From Paractinoplanes bogorensis (GTDB taxonomy: Bacteria; Actinomycetota; Actinomycetes; Mycobacteriales; Micromonosporaceae): 64,000 nucleotides of DNA. Position numbers and translations under genes: made by a program. The stretch lies in assembly GCF_018829635.1 (NCBI RefSeq), contig NZ_JAHKKG010000001.1, positions 62,001-126,000 of the forward strand, written 5' to 3'. The notes beneath the pieces are model-generated. The model had not been told where the DNA came from, made no database searches, and worked only from the letters and a program-made list of their open reading frames with translations. Below, piece by piece: positions 40,602 to 49,579 of the stretch; position 1 is the first letter of the stretch, and each line of letters opens with the position of its first letter.

Positions 40602-41216
40602 CTAGGCGACGAACTTGGTGCGGCGGCGACGGGCGAACAGCAGGCCGATCAGGCCCGCGGCGAGGATGGCCACGCCGCCGGCGCCGACGAGGGCGATGTT
40701 CGATCCGGTGAGCGCGAGCCCGCCGCCGCCGTTTTCGGAGGCCGGGGGTTCGGTGGTGGCGACGGGGGCGGCCGGCTCGGTGGTCGCCGGCGTCGTGGCG
40801 GGCGCGGTGACTTCCGGCGTCGGCGTGGGTTCCGTGATGACGTCTGATTCCCAGTCCGGCTCGCCGCCGACGGGGATCGTCGGCGTGACCGTCGTGGTCG
40901 CGTGCGGGCTGGTCGGCGGCGGGGTGTGCTCGATCGGCTTGGTCGGCAGCGGCGTCGGGGTCAGCTCCGGCTCGGCGTCGCCCGGTGGCAGCGGCGGCGT
41001 GGCCGTCGTGGTCGGCGGCGGAGTGTGCGGAATCGGAGTGTCCTCGACCGGCTTGATCGGCGGCCGGGTGGTCGCCGGCGGGGCGCCAGGAGCCAGGGTG
41101 GTCGGCAGCGGGGCGGCGGCCGGGATCACGCGAAGGTCCGCCTGCGCGTAGCCGGGAGCGATCAACGCCCCGCCGGCCGCGACGGCGGCGGCGAGCAGCG
41201 GCAGGTACTTCTTCAC
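40602..41216 (-). CDS. sortase-anchored (LAxTG) Pro/Thr-rich surface protein
   Basis: A 204-aa secreted wall protein. Signal peptide at residues 1-26 (MKKYLPLLAAAVAAGGALIA, cleavage near AQA), then about 130 residues of Pro/Thr-rich stalk with PPTTT-type runs, a Gly linker and the sorting signal LALTG followed by a hydrophobic helix and RRRRTKFVA. The LAxTG form is the target of class E sortases of actinobacteria. No folded domain is evident, so it is likely a stalk or coat protein. No sortase gene is in the window. Confidence 0.88.
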   Translation of the reverse strand: MKKYLPLLAAAVAAGGALIAPGYAQADLRVIPAAAPLPTTLAPGAPPATTRPPIKPVEDTPIPHTPPPTTTATPPLPPGDAEPELTPTPLPTKPIEHTPPPTSPHATTTVTPTIPVGGEPDWESDVITEPTPTPEVTAPATTPATTEPAAPVATTEPPASENGGGGLALTGSNIALVGAGGVAILAAGLIGLLFARRRRTKFVA

Positions 41217-41316
41217 GTGGTGACTCCCGGGTCCGGCGGTCAGGAAGGGGTCACCATATGTAAATCCATGCTGGACGACGATCGTCCGTCCAGGTGGCCG
41301 CCACGGCCGAAAAGCT

Positions 41317-42075
41317 TCAGTGGTTGGCCGCGAACGCCAGCGACATCAGGGTGGCCGCGATCATGCCGCCGAGCAGAGTCAGGCCGATGCCGCCGATGTC
41401 CAGGCGGGCCTGCAGGCGGCGGTGGGCCAGGAACGCCGCCACCGGCACCCCGGCCGACGGCGCGACCAGGAACGCCAGCCACCCGAGGAGCCGGATCGCC
41501 GAGCCGCCCCAGACGCCGGTGTCGCCAAAGGTCACCAGGCCCGAGCCGACCAGACCGGCCATCGCCGCGATCACCGCGCCCAGCACCGGCAGCAGCGGCA
41601 GGGCCCAGCGGGGCAGGGCGCGCCGCCGGCCGGCCGGGCGGATCGTGTGGTCGATGCGTTCGGCCGCTCGGGCCAGCAGGGCACGCGGGGACTGCCGCGG
41701 CACTGGCGGAGAGTCGGAACCAGCTTCAGAAAAACGGGGAAGCGCCGCCTGCGGCAGCGATTCGATCGACGTCGGCTCCGGAATCTCGCCGATCGCCCGA
41801 ACGCGCAGGCCGCGGGCCCGGCGCAGCTCGTCCCAGAGGCGGGCCGCCTCCCGGTCGACGTCCAGCACCTGGGCCGCCGCGGTGCCGGCCCAGGTGTCGG
41901 CCGACTGCGCGTCGCCCTCGGCCCGGGCCAGTTCGCCCGCGGCCTGCGCCGAGCTGTCCTGATAGGCCTGTTCGGCCTTGCCCAGTTCGGCGTCCCGGCG
42001 CCGGGTGGCCTCGGCCAAGGCGCTCACCATCAGCTGGTAGTCGCGGCCGATCGGCTGGCGGTCACGTGTGGTCAC
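41317..42075 (-). CDS. coiled-coil membrane protein, partner of FtsK-like ATPase
   Basis: A 252-aa protein: an N-terminal charged coiled coil (about 15-100, rich in Ala, Glu, Arg, Asp), a linker, and three to four TM helices in the last 95 residues (PRWALPLLPVLGAVIAAMAG, RLLGWLAFLVAPSAGVPVAAF, GLTLLGGMIAATLMSLAFA). The GTG start at 42075 lies 14 bases inside the end of the FtsK-like gene, so translation is coupled. The FtsK-like protein has a similar N-terminal coiled coil, which suggests the two bind each other. Function unknown. Confidence 0.75.
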   Translation of the reverse strand: MTTRDRQPIGRDYQLMVSALAEATRRRDAELGKAEQAYQDSSAQAAGELARAEGDAQSADTWAGTAAAQVLDVDREAARLWDELRRARGLRVRAIGEIPEPTSIESLPQAALPRFSEAGSDSPPVPRQSPRALLARAAERIDHTIRPAGRRRALPRWALPLLPVLGAVIAAMAGLVGSGLVTFGDTGVWGGSAIRLLGWLAFLVAPSAGVPVAAFLAHRRLQARLDIGGIGLTLLGGMIAATLMSLAFAANH

Positions 42076-44662
42076 TGTTCACCTCGTACGGGACGATGAC
42101 TTCGGGGGTCCGGTGCACCGAGCGGTCGAAGAACAGCGCCCGCCGGGTGCGCGGATACCAGGCCGGACCGCCGGGCTGGGGATAGAGCGGGGCCAGGTCG
42201 GCGCCCTGCACGTCGAGCGCCACCCAGGCGCCGATCGGGTCGAGTCGCGCGGCCAGGCCACCCAGGGAGTCGCGCAGGCGGGCGACCGAGCGCCACCAGC
42301 CCAGCACGTGGGTGCGCTGTTCGGGTCCCTCGGTGAGCAGCTTCCGCAGCATCGCCTGGTCCGGCCCGGCGTCCAGCGCGTAGCCGATGACATAGTGCGG
42401 AATGTCGGTTTCGAACAGGGCCGGCAGGGCGGCGCACCAGTCGGCCGACGGCAGTTCGGCGATCAGGCGGGCGGCGGGCCGGGCCGCGTCGGGGTCCAGG
42501 CAGACGATGCTGAAGTGGGCCGGTCCCTGGGCGGCCAGCGACAGTGCGGCGGCGGCGAGGATGTCACAGGCTTCGTCCGTACGTGTACCGAGTACCGCCA
42601 GATTGCGTCCCGGCATCCGGCCCAGGCGTAACCGGGCGGGCCGGGCGGCGACGTCGATTCGTTCGCCGAGCACGGCGCCGGGGGACGAGCCGACCGGTGA
42701 CGCCGCGTCGGGCACCGGACCGGCCGGGCGGCAGTTCTCGGGCAGCAGCGGCACCGCGTCGCCGTCGAAGAGGCGGGGCTCCTCGCAGCCGTCGGGCCGG
42801 TCGCGCCACAGCCGTCGTTGCAGGCTGCGCCAGACCAGCCGGTCGCCGGCGTCGGGCAGGCGGACGACCTGGTTGGCACCGGACATACCGGACTGGGTGT
42901 TCACCACCGCGTGGAAGCGGGGGATGACCGCGGCGGCCAGGTTGTCGTCGGCCAGGATGCGGCGGGCCTTGGGCAGGGCGATCCGCAGGGTGAACTGTCC
43001 GATCAGGCCGGACCGGCCCCACAGCGCCTCGATGCCGCTGACGTCCTGGCTGGCCAGGATCAGGTGGATGCCCTGGGAGCGGCCGCGGCGGGCCAGGTCT
43101 TCGAGCAGCGTCACGGCTTCGTCGGCGACCGCGTCCCGGCCGGCCAGCAGCACCTGGAACTCGTCGATCACGGCCACGATGCGGGGCCAGTGGCCGTCCG
43201 GGTCCTCGGCGCGCAACTCGGCCAGTTTGGACGCGTCGACGCGTTTGGCCGCCTGGGCCCGCGTACGCAGTTCCTCGCTCAGGTGGCGCAGCATGGCCAG
43301 CCCGAACTCGCGGTCGCCGTTGACGTTGATGCCGGCCAGTCGCACCTGGGGCAGCCAGCCGGGGTCGCGCGGCCCGGGCACGAAGCGGGCGAACGACACC
43401 CCCTCCTTGAAGTCGAGCAGGTAGAGGGCCAGTTCCTCGGGGCCGTAGCGGGTGGCCAGCGAGGTGAGCCAGGCGTAGATCAGGTTGGTCTTGCCCGATC
43501 CGGAGGGACCGCCGATCAGGGCGTGCGGCGGGTCGTCGCCGAGCGGTACGTCGATGAGCGATCCGTCGGTGCTGTCGCCGATCGGCGCGACCAGGCCGTG
43601 GGCCGACGACTCGGCCCAGAACTCGCGCGGCTCGAGGTCGCTGAGCTTGGCCGGGGGTGGCCCGGCGCGCAGGCGTTCGGCGGTGGCCCGGCAGAACGCG
43701 GCCACCCGGTCGGCGGGCGGCGGCGGGTCGAGCCGGATCTCCAGGTCACCGGTGATGTCGCAGGTCGCGGTCTGCTCGTGCACCGCGAGCCGGCGCACCG
43801 TGGTGTGTTCGGCCAGCTCCAGACCGCGTACGAGCAAATGCACCCCACAGGCCACGCCGGTGCGCACGATCCGGTCGAGCTGCGCGCGCTGGGCGTTGGT
43901 CAGCTCCTCGGCGGTGGCCGGGTCGGCCAGCAGCACGACCACCCGCCACGGCTCGGCGCGCGGGCCCGGGGTGGCCGCGGTCAGGTCGGCCAGCGACTGG
44001 TACTCGCCCGCCAGCACCGTCTCGTTGACCCGGCAGATGTGCTCGACCAGCTCGTCCAGGGCCGGCCCGAGTCCGCCCGGGCCGACGAACGAGATGCCGA
44101 GCGGCGCGAACGAGGCCAGCGTGCCGCCGAGGTATTCCGGGTCGTAAACGGTCAGCTGCAGGTCGCCGGGCCGGGTGGTGCCGAGCGCGCGCAGCAGCAG
44201 GCCGGTGATCACGCCGTCCGCGGTGGCCGGGGGCCCGTCGAGGTTGAGGTGGGCCGCGTCCAGGAACGGGACCAGGGCGGGCAGGGCGGCCGTGTCGTCC
44301 AGGGTCAGCGTGCCGATCCGGAGCAGGCCGGGCGCCGCGCCCAGTTCGGGTTCGCTCGGCGACCACATCCGCCAGGGCAGGCCGGCCGCCCCGGTCGCGG
44401 TGTGGGCGGCGAGCCGGCGGACGTTGCCGGCCAGGCGCGACGACTCGAACTGGAAACGGCGCTGGATGTCGCGGCGGGCGGCGTCGCGCGCCTCGGCCAG
44501 CTGGTTGAGGCAGGTCGCGTACGCGTCCCGGACCAGCCGCCGTCGACTCTGCGCCTCGCCCCGGGCCGACTCCGCCTCGGCCAGCACGGCCCGGGCCGCG
44601 CCGCGCGCCTCGGCCAGTTCCTGCCGGACGGCAGCGACCAGCGCGTTGCGGTGGTTAGCCAC
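42062..44662 (-). CDS. FtsK/SpoIIIE-family ATPase with three ATPase-fold repeats
   Basis: An 866-aa soluble protein. Residues 1-90 form a coiled coil. About 105-330 resembles a degenerate FtsK ATPase unit (LRIGTLTLDDTAALPALVPF, LTVYDPEYLGG) without a P-loop. About 340-600 is an intact FtsK/SpoIIIE domain with Walker [16 protein letters not shown] (near 387), Walker B IVAVIDEFQVLL (near 500) and ARRGRSQGIHLILASQ. About 650-830 is a third, degenerate unit (RNLAVLGTRTDEACDILA). No TM helix and no gamma winged helix of DNA translocases. The layout recalls EccC-type secretion ATPases more than FtsK. It lies in a four-gene operon with three membrane proteins. Confidence 0.85.
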   Translation of the reverse strand: MANHRNALVAAVRQELAEARGAARAVLAEAESARGEAQSRRRLVRDAYATCLNQLAEARDAARRDIQRRFQFESSRLAGNVRRLAAHTATGAAGLPWRMWSPSEPELGAAPGLLRIGTLTLDDTAALPALVPFLDAAHLNLDGPPATADGVITGLLLRALGTTRPGDLQLTVYDPEYLGGTLASFAPLGISFVGPGGLGPALDELVEHICRVNETVLAGEYQSLADLTAATPGPRAEPWRVVVLLADPATAEELTNAQRAQLDRIVRTGVACGVHLLVRGLELAEHTTVRRLAVHEQTATCDITGDLEIRLDPPPPADRVAAFCRATAERLRAGPPPAKLSDLEPREFWAESSAHGLVAPIGDSTDGSLIDVPLGDDPPHALIGGPSGSGKTNLIYAWLTSLATRYGPEELALYLLDFKEGVSFARFVPGPRDPGWLPQVRLAGINVNGDREFGLAMLRHLSEELRTRAQAAKRVDASKLAELRAEDPDGHWPRIVAVIDEFQVLLAGRDAVADEAVTLLEDLARRGRSQGIHLILASQDVSGIEALWGRSGLIGQFTLRIALPKARRILADDNLAAAVIPRFHAVVNTQSGMSGANQVVRLPDAGDRLVWRSLQRRLWRDRPDGCEEPRLFDGDAVPLLPENCRPAGPVPDAASPVGSSPGAVLGERIDVAARPARLRLGRMPGRNLAVLGTRTDEACDILAAAALSLAAQGPAHFSIVCLDPDAARPAARLIAELPSADWCAALPALFETDIPHYVIGYALDAGPDQAMLRKLLTEGPEQRTHVLGWWRSVARLRDSLGGLAARLDPIGAWVALDVQGADLAPLYPQPGGPAWYPRTRRALFFDRSVHRTPEVIVPYEVNSDHT

Positions 44663-44696
44663 CTGACCCCCCGGAATTCACGTTGGGGGATTTTAC

Positions 44697-46037
44697 CTAT
44701 TTTCGCCCGAACTGACCGATTATGTGCTGCGTGTCGGGCCGTCGCGGGTTGGCGGCCACCAGTCCGTCCCACAGACGGGTGGCGACCAGCGTGGCGCCCT
44801 CGTTGTGCCAGCGGCGCAGCGTCCCGCGGGGCACATAGCGGCGCATCCAGTCGATCGCGCGCCGCGTCTCCCGCTCCAGACCGTCGGTGCGCATTTTCCG
44901 CGCGTACGGGTTCAGTCCGGCCACGGTGCAGAAATGCAGCGCGTTGTAGTGCCGCCACTCCTCGGTCGTCTCGAGTTCCCCGGCCGGGCGCAGCCGGTCG
45001 ACCTCGTCCTTGAGCAGGGCCCGCAACTCCACCGCCCGGTCCAGCGGCTGGTCCGACGAGCGGCCGTCCAGCCGCCGGTCGACCTCGGGCAGATCGGTCA
45101 GCGGGCTGCGCATCAACCGGCCCAGGTCGCCGTAGTTGTCCAGCGCCTGCCGCGCGTACCGGAGGAAGTCCTCGCGGCTGGTGGCGGGCAGGCGGTGCCG
45201 TTCCCGGTGCCGGGGCAGCGCATCGGCCAGCAGCATCAGATCGGCGCGGTCGCGTCGCACCCGCTCGTCGCCGCGGAACGCGAGCAGGTCGAGCCCGCGG
45301 CGCACCGGTCCGATCAGGCCGATCACCGTCATCACGACGGCGACCAGGGCGAACTGGAGGAGCATGATGATCGGCTCGTCGACCGTGGTCAGGGTGACCG
45401 CGACCGGACCGCCGACCAGCACGATGGCGATCACGGCGGCGGTCGCCGAGCGCACCAGGTCGGGCCGCAGCCGCTCGCCGACGTCGAGCGCGTCCGACAC
45501 CGCGATCAGGAAACCGAGGACGACCAGGTCGAGCCCGATCGCGGCCAGCACCAGGCCGGGCGCGCCCAGGTCGACCGGCAGCAGCAGGGCGACCAGGGCG
45601 AGCGCGTAGAGGGCGGCCGCGACGGCCAGCGCCGTGGTGAGCAACGGCGGGCGCACCTGATCGCGGAACCGCCAGAGCAGCACCAGGCCACCGGCCAGCG
45701 GCGCGAGCACGATCAGCCGGCCCGCCGACGGCAGCACGACCAGCACGATCAGGAACGCCCCGGCCAGGATCATCCAGCCCAGATCGATCTGGCGCCGCTC
45801 GGGCACCGACGACGGCAGCAACGCGACCGACGCCCCGGCCCAGAGCAGGGCGGGCAGGCAGAACAGCACCTGGGTGGCCGTGCCGTCGGCGTCGACGGTC
45901 CACAGTGCCAGCCCGGCCGCGTACGAGATCAGCGCCCCGGCCGCCCGCAGCGCCGCCGCCCGCGTCGGGTCACGGCCGGTCAGGTAGCAGGCCGCCCACC
46001 AGGTCAGGGCGAAGGCGGGTACGGCGATCGCGGGCAC
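44697..46037 (-). CDS. polytopic membrane protein with cytoplasmic C-terminal domain
   Basis: A 446-aa protein with about nine TM helices in residues 1-245 and a 200-residue soluble C-terminal domain. That domain begins with charged LLAFRGDERVRRDRADLMLL and ends in RYVPRGTLRRWHNEGATLVA, TRLWDGLVAANPRRPDTQHI; it is helical in character. I do not recognise either part. GTG 46037 starts 9 bases after the DUF4126 stop, and the FtsK-like gene starts 34 bases after its own stop. Confidence 0.75.
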   Translation of the reverse strand: MPAIAVPAFALTWWAACYLTGRDPTRAAALRAAGALISYAAGLALWTVDADGTATQVLFCLPALLWAGASVALLPSSVPERRQIDLGWMILAGAFLIVLVVLPSAGRLIVLAPLAGGLVLLWRFRDQVRPPLLTTALAVAAALYALALVALLLPVDLGAPGLVLAAIGLDLVVLGFLIAVSDALDVGERLRPDLVRSATAAVIAIVLVGGPVAVTLTTVDEPIIMLLQFALVAVVMTVIGLIGPVRRGLDLLAFRGDERVRRDRADLMLLADALPRHRERHRLPATSREDFLRYARQALDNYGDLGRLMRSPLTDLPEVDRRLDGRSSDQPLDRAVELRALLKDEVDRLRPAGELETTEEWRHYNALHFCTVAGLNPYARKMRTDGLERETRRAIDWMRRYVPRGTLRRWHNEGATLVATRLWDGLVAANPRRPDTQHIIGQFGRK

Positions 46038-46046
46038 GGCGAAGAG

Positions 46047-46661
46047 TCAACCACTCAGCCCCGGGGCGCCGGAAGCCGCGAGGGCCTTCCGGCGGCGGCG
46101 CTTGCGCACCACCCAGACCGTGCCCAGCACCATCACCACCAGTCCGACCAGGACCAGAACGGGGAGCAAGATGGCCAGAACCGACATCAATACGCTGCCG
46201 ATGTCTTCGGCCGTGCTGGCCACCGGCGCTCCGAAACCGGCTGTTGTGGTGTTCACCACGGGGCGTGAGAGCGCCTTCACACCGTGCACGACCAGCGCGA
46301 TGACCACGCCGGCGGCGATCGGCACCCACTGATGGGATCCGAAGAACGACCCCGGGTCGCTCACCGTCACCGTCTCGCTCGACGAGCCGGCGCCGAAGGC
46401 GAGCCCGCCCGCGGTCGGCCGCACCACGGTCTGCACCACGTCGTTCACGTGGTCGACCACCGGCACCTTGTCGGCGACCATCTCGATGGCCAGCAGCAGC
46501 GCCAGGATCAGCAGGGTCCAGCCGTTGGACAGCCACGACCAGCCGGTGGGCAGGTCGATCATGTCGGTGTAGCGGGCCAGCAGACCCATGGTGATCAGGG
46601 GGATGTAGGCATTGAGCCCGGCCGATGCGGCCAGGCCGGTGCCGGTGAGCGCTTCGAGCAC
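46047..46661 (-). CDS. DUF4126 membrane protein
   Basis: A 204-aa protein with the DUF4126 signature GTGLAASAGLNAYIPLITMG at the N terminus and four to five TM helices, ending in a basic VVRKRRRRKALAASGAPG tail. GTG at 46661. DUF4126 proteins are widespread in actinobacteria and have no assigned role. It is divergent from nucS and heads the operon with the FtsK-like gene. Confidence 0.85.
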   Translation of the reverse strand: MLEALTGTGLAASAGLNAYIPLITMGLLARYTDMIDLPTGWSWLSNGWTLLILALLLAIEMVADKVPVVDHVNDVVQTVVRPTAGGLAFGAGSSSETVTVSDPGSFFGSHQWVPIAAGVVIALVVHGVKALSRPVVNTTTAGFGAPVASTAEDIGSVLMSVLAILLPVLVLVGLVVMVLGTVWVVRKRRRRKALAASGAPGLSG

Positions 46662-46708
46662 GACTCCAGGATGACAAACCCGCGCGAGGGGTCCGGTAGG
46701 GTCGTGCG

Positions 46709-47368
46709 GTGCGTCTGGTCATCGCGAAGTGCTCCGTCGACTATGTCGGCCGGTTGTCCGCCCACCTGCCCACGGCCACCCGGCTGCTGATGGTCAAGGC
46801 CGACGGCTCGGTCTCGATCCACGCCGACGACCGTGCCTACAAGCCGCTGAACTGGATGAGCCCGCCCTGCAAGCTGCAGGAGGCGCCGGGCGTGTGGAAG
46901 GTCGTCAACAAGGCGGGCGAGGAACTCCGGATCACCCTCGAGGAGATCTTCCAAGACACGTCGTACGAGCTGGGGGTCGATCCCGGCCTGGTCAAGGACG
47001 GCGTCGAGGCCCACCTCCAGGAGCTGCTGGCCGCTCATCCGGCCACGTTCGGCGAGGGGTGGACGCTGGTGCGCCGCGAGTTCATGACCGCGATCGGCCC
47101 GGTCGACCTGCTCTGCAAGGACGAGGCCGGCGGCTCGGTGGCGGTCGAGATCAAGCGGCGGGGCGAGATCGACGGCGTCGAGCAGCTCACCCGTTACCTC
47201 GAACTGATGAACCGTGACCCGTTGCTCGCCCCGGTGTCGGGCGTGTTCGCCGCCCAGGAGATCAAGCCGCAGGCCCGGGTGCTGGCCACCGACCGCGGCA
47301 TCCGCTGCGTCGTCGTCGACTACGACAAGCTGCGCGGCATGGAACGAGACGAGCTCACTCTCTTCTAA
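46709..47368 (+). CDS. nucS: mismatch-specific endonuclease NucS/EndoMS
   Basis: A 219-aa nuclease that cuts both strands at G-T, G-G and T-T mismatches and gives MutS/MutL-lacking actinobacteria their mismatch repair. The N-terminal DNA-binding domain ([20 protein letters not shown]) and the nuclease core with Asp133 ([10 protein letters not shown]) and Glu147/Lys149 (VAVEIKRRG) are intact. The C terminus RDELTLF resembles the beta-clamp-binding tail of the family. GTG at 46709. Confidence 0.96.
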   Translation: MRLVIAKCSVDYVGRLSAHLPTATRLLMVKADGSVSIHADDRAYKPLNWMSPPCKLQEAPGVWKVVNKAGEELRITLEEIFQDTSYELGVDPGLVKDGVEAHLQELLAAHPATFGEGWTLVRREFMTAIGPVDLLCKDEAGGSVAVEIKRRGEIDGVEQLTRYLELMNRDPLLAPVSGVFAAQEIKPQARVLATDRGIRCVVVDYDKLRGMERDELTLF

Positions 47369-47416
47369 TGGCGTCGCTCCGCTCCGCAGGCGATCGCCTT
47401 GTAACCGGTGATCGCG

Positions 47417-48913
47417 TTAATGGGATAGCTCGGTGCGGTCGTCGGCTGTGGTGCCGGACAGGTAGAAGCGGGCACCCGCGATCCCGATCACAGCCTGGAG
47501 CAGCAGAGTTGTGGGTGACAGCCGGCCCTGGGCGATCGCGATCCAGGCCGGGATGCCGAGCAGCAGCATGTCGGGGCCCATCACGGCGTTGACCAGCGGT
47601 CCGGTCGAGAGCGTGCCCATCGGGGTGTCCAACGGCAACAGTTCATTCCGTACGAACCCCACGCGCGCCCGGTGCACGGCGGCCGCCGCCCCGACCGGTC
47701 CGAGGGTCAGGCCCAGCGCCCACCACGGGCCGGAGTCCAGGTCGCCCAGCAGGTCGAGCGCCGTCAGAGCCAGCGCTGCCCACACCCCGGCCAGCACGCC
47801 GGGCACGAGCAGCCGCTGCAGCACGGCGTCCCGCGAGGTCAGCCCGAGCATCCGCAGCATCACCGGATTACCGGCGTCGGTGCGTACGTTGCCGGTCGCG
47901 ACCATGCCGGCGACCAGGCAGCCGACCAGCACGACGGCACCCAGCACCCAGCCCGGCGCGGCCCCGAACAGCACCGGCAGCGTTACCCCCAGCAGCAGCC
48001 ACAGCAGGCGGCTGCCGCGGCGCAGGGTGAGCAGCACGTCCTGCGCCACCAGCACCGGCAGCCGGGGGAAGAGCGCGGTCGACCGCAGCCGGCGCCGGGC
48101 CCAGTAGCGCCGCTCGATCATGTCGGTGAGGAACGACGGCTCGATGCCGAACGCCGAGTCGAAGAGCGTTCCCGCCGTACGGGAGGCCTCCAGGATCCGG
48201 TCGTTGGGTGTGGCTCCGAGACCCCGGATGACCAGGGCGACCGCCACCACGACGACCACCGCGATGCCGGCCACGATCGGGATCAGCGTGCCGGTGGCGG
48301 GCCAGGCGGTGACGGCGATCGGCTGCTCGACGGCGACATCGGCGACCAGCGCGGCGAAACCGGCGGCGACCACGAGCCCGGCCAGCCGGTCCACGGCGAC
48401 GCCCCACCGCCGGCCGGCCTGAGCGGTCGTCGCGACCAGCAGCAGCACGATGCCCAGCAGCGCGCCGCCGGTGATCAGCAGCGCGATCTGCTCGCCGTTC
48501 ATCGAATGGTGCGGCCCGGCGTGGCCGACCACGGCGACCGCGGCCAGGGCGCCGAGCGCGGCGGCGGCGATGCCGGTCAGGCGCAGCGACGGCAGCAGCA
48601 GCATGCGGCGGCTCACCGGGGCGGTGAGCAGCCACGCGGCGGCCGGGCGGCTCAGCGTGAGCGGTCCGAGCCGGCGCAGGGCCAGGAACAGGAAGCCGTA
48701 ACAGACCGCGGCCAGACCGCCCCCGGCCAGGCCCGAGAGGTTGGGCGCGTCGGGCCAGAAGATGTCGGCCAGCTGCCGGTGCAGCATGCCGCCGATGATC
48801 GCGACCGACAGTGCGCCGATGTAGAGACTGCCCAGGGTGGCGCCGCGCTCCCGGTGCGAGGACTGGGTGCGGCTGATCCAGCGCCGTACGGGGGAGAGCG
48901 GGACGGCCGTCAT
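47417..48913 (-). CDS. ABC exporter membrane protein (DUF6297-like)
   Basis: A 498-aa polytopic protein with about 12 hydrophobic segments, found as partner of small ABC ATPases in Micromonosporaceae. ERRYWARRRLRSTALFPRLP in the central loop is its most distinct segment. ATG at 48913 overlaps the ATPase stop (ATGA). The substrate is unknown. Confidence 0.8.
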   Translation of the reverse strand: MTAVPLSPVRRWISRTQSSHRERGATLGSLYIGALSVAIIGGMLHRQLADIFWPDAPNLSGLAGGGLAAVCYGFLFLALRRLGPLTLSRPAAAWLLTAPVSRRMLLLPSLRLTGIAAAALGALAAVAVVGHAGPHHSMNGEQIALLITGGALLGIVLLLVATTAQAGRRWGVAVDRLAGLVVAAGFAALVADVAVEQPIAVTAWPATGTLIPIVAGIAVVVVVAVALVIRGLGATPNDRILEASRTAGTLFDSAFGIEPSFLTDMIERRYWARRRLRSTALFPRLPVLVAQDVLLTLRRGSRLLWLLLGVTLPVLFGAAPGWVLGAVVLVGCLVAGMVATGNVRTDAGNPVMLRMLGLTSRDAVLQRLLVPGVLAGVWAALALTALDLLGDLDSGPWWALGLTLGPVGAAAAVHRARVGFVRNELLPLDTPMGTLSTGPLVNAVMGPDMLLLGIPAWIAIAQGRLSPTTLLLQAVIGIAGARFYLSGTTADDRTELSH

Positions 48914-49548
48914 GCGCTCAACGACTCCATCGTGGTGATCTCGGCCCCGGACGCGACCGCGAAGTCGTCGTCGTGGCTGGCCATGAGCAGCGACCCGCCC
49001 CCGGCCACGTAGTCGGTGAGCAGGCTCGCGACGTCGGCCCGGCCCTCGCGGTCGAGGCGCTGCTCGGGCTCGTCCAGGATCAGCAGCGAGCTGGGCCGCA
49101 GCAGCGCGATGGCGAGCACCAGCCGCTGCTTCTGACCCGACGACAGCTGCGGCGGGATCGCGTCCTTGTGGCCGCCCAGCCCGAACCGTTCGAGTGCCTC
49201 GTCCACCCCGGCCTCGGACGGGTCCTGGCCGTGGGCGCGGCAGACCAGTTCGGCGTGCTCGCGCGCGGTCAGTCCGGGATACCAGGTCGGCGGCTCGACC
49301 GTGGTCACCACGGCTCGCCAGAACTCGGGGGTGGCGCCCGGATCGCCGCCGAACACCCGGATCGTGCCCTCGTCGGGCTGTTGCAGGCCGCTCACGCAGC
49401 GCAGCAGGGTCGACTTGCCGATGCCGTTCTCGCCGGTGACGCAGACACCCCCGCCGGCCGGGACGGTCAGGGAGACTCCCACCAGCACGGGGGTGGAGCC
49501 GTAACCGACATGCAGGCCGTCGACCTCGACAGCGGGATGATCCACCAC
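48910..49548 (-). CDS. ABC transporter ATP-binding protein
   Basis: A compact 212-aa ATPase: Walker A TGENGIGKSTLLR, signature LSSGQKQRLVLAI, Walker B LLILDEPEQRLDREGR and a switch-His in MASHDDDF. The glycine in GENGIGKS and the shortness are typical of CcmA-like/bacteriocin-exporter ATPases. GTG 49548 or 49545 may be the start. Paired with the following permease gene. Confidence 0.9.
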   Translation of the reverse strand: MVDHPAVEVDGLHVGYGSTPVLVGVSLTVPAGGGVCVTGENGIGKSTLLRCVSGLQQPDEGTIRVFGGDPGATPEFWRAVVTTVEPPTWYPGLTAREHAELVCRAHGQDPSEAGVDEALERFGLGGHKDAIPPQLSSGQKQRLVLAIALLRPSSLLILDEPEQRLDREGRADVASLLTDYVAGGGSLLMASHDDDFAVASGAEITTMESLSA

Positions 49549-49579
49549 TTCAGGGACGCTAGCACCGCGCCGCCGGGGA

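Noticed and set aside
42062..44662. Reading the FtsK-like gene as the chromosome-segregation FtsK
   Set aside because: It lacks the four-TM N-terminal domain and the gamma winged helix of cell-division FtsK and sits in an accessory operon.
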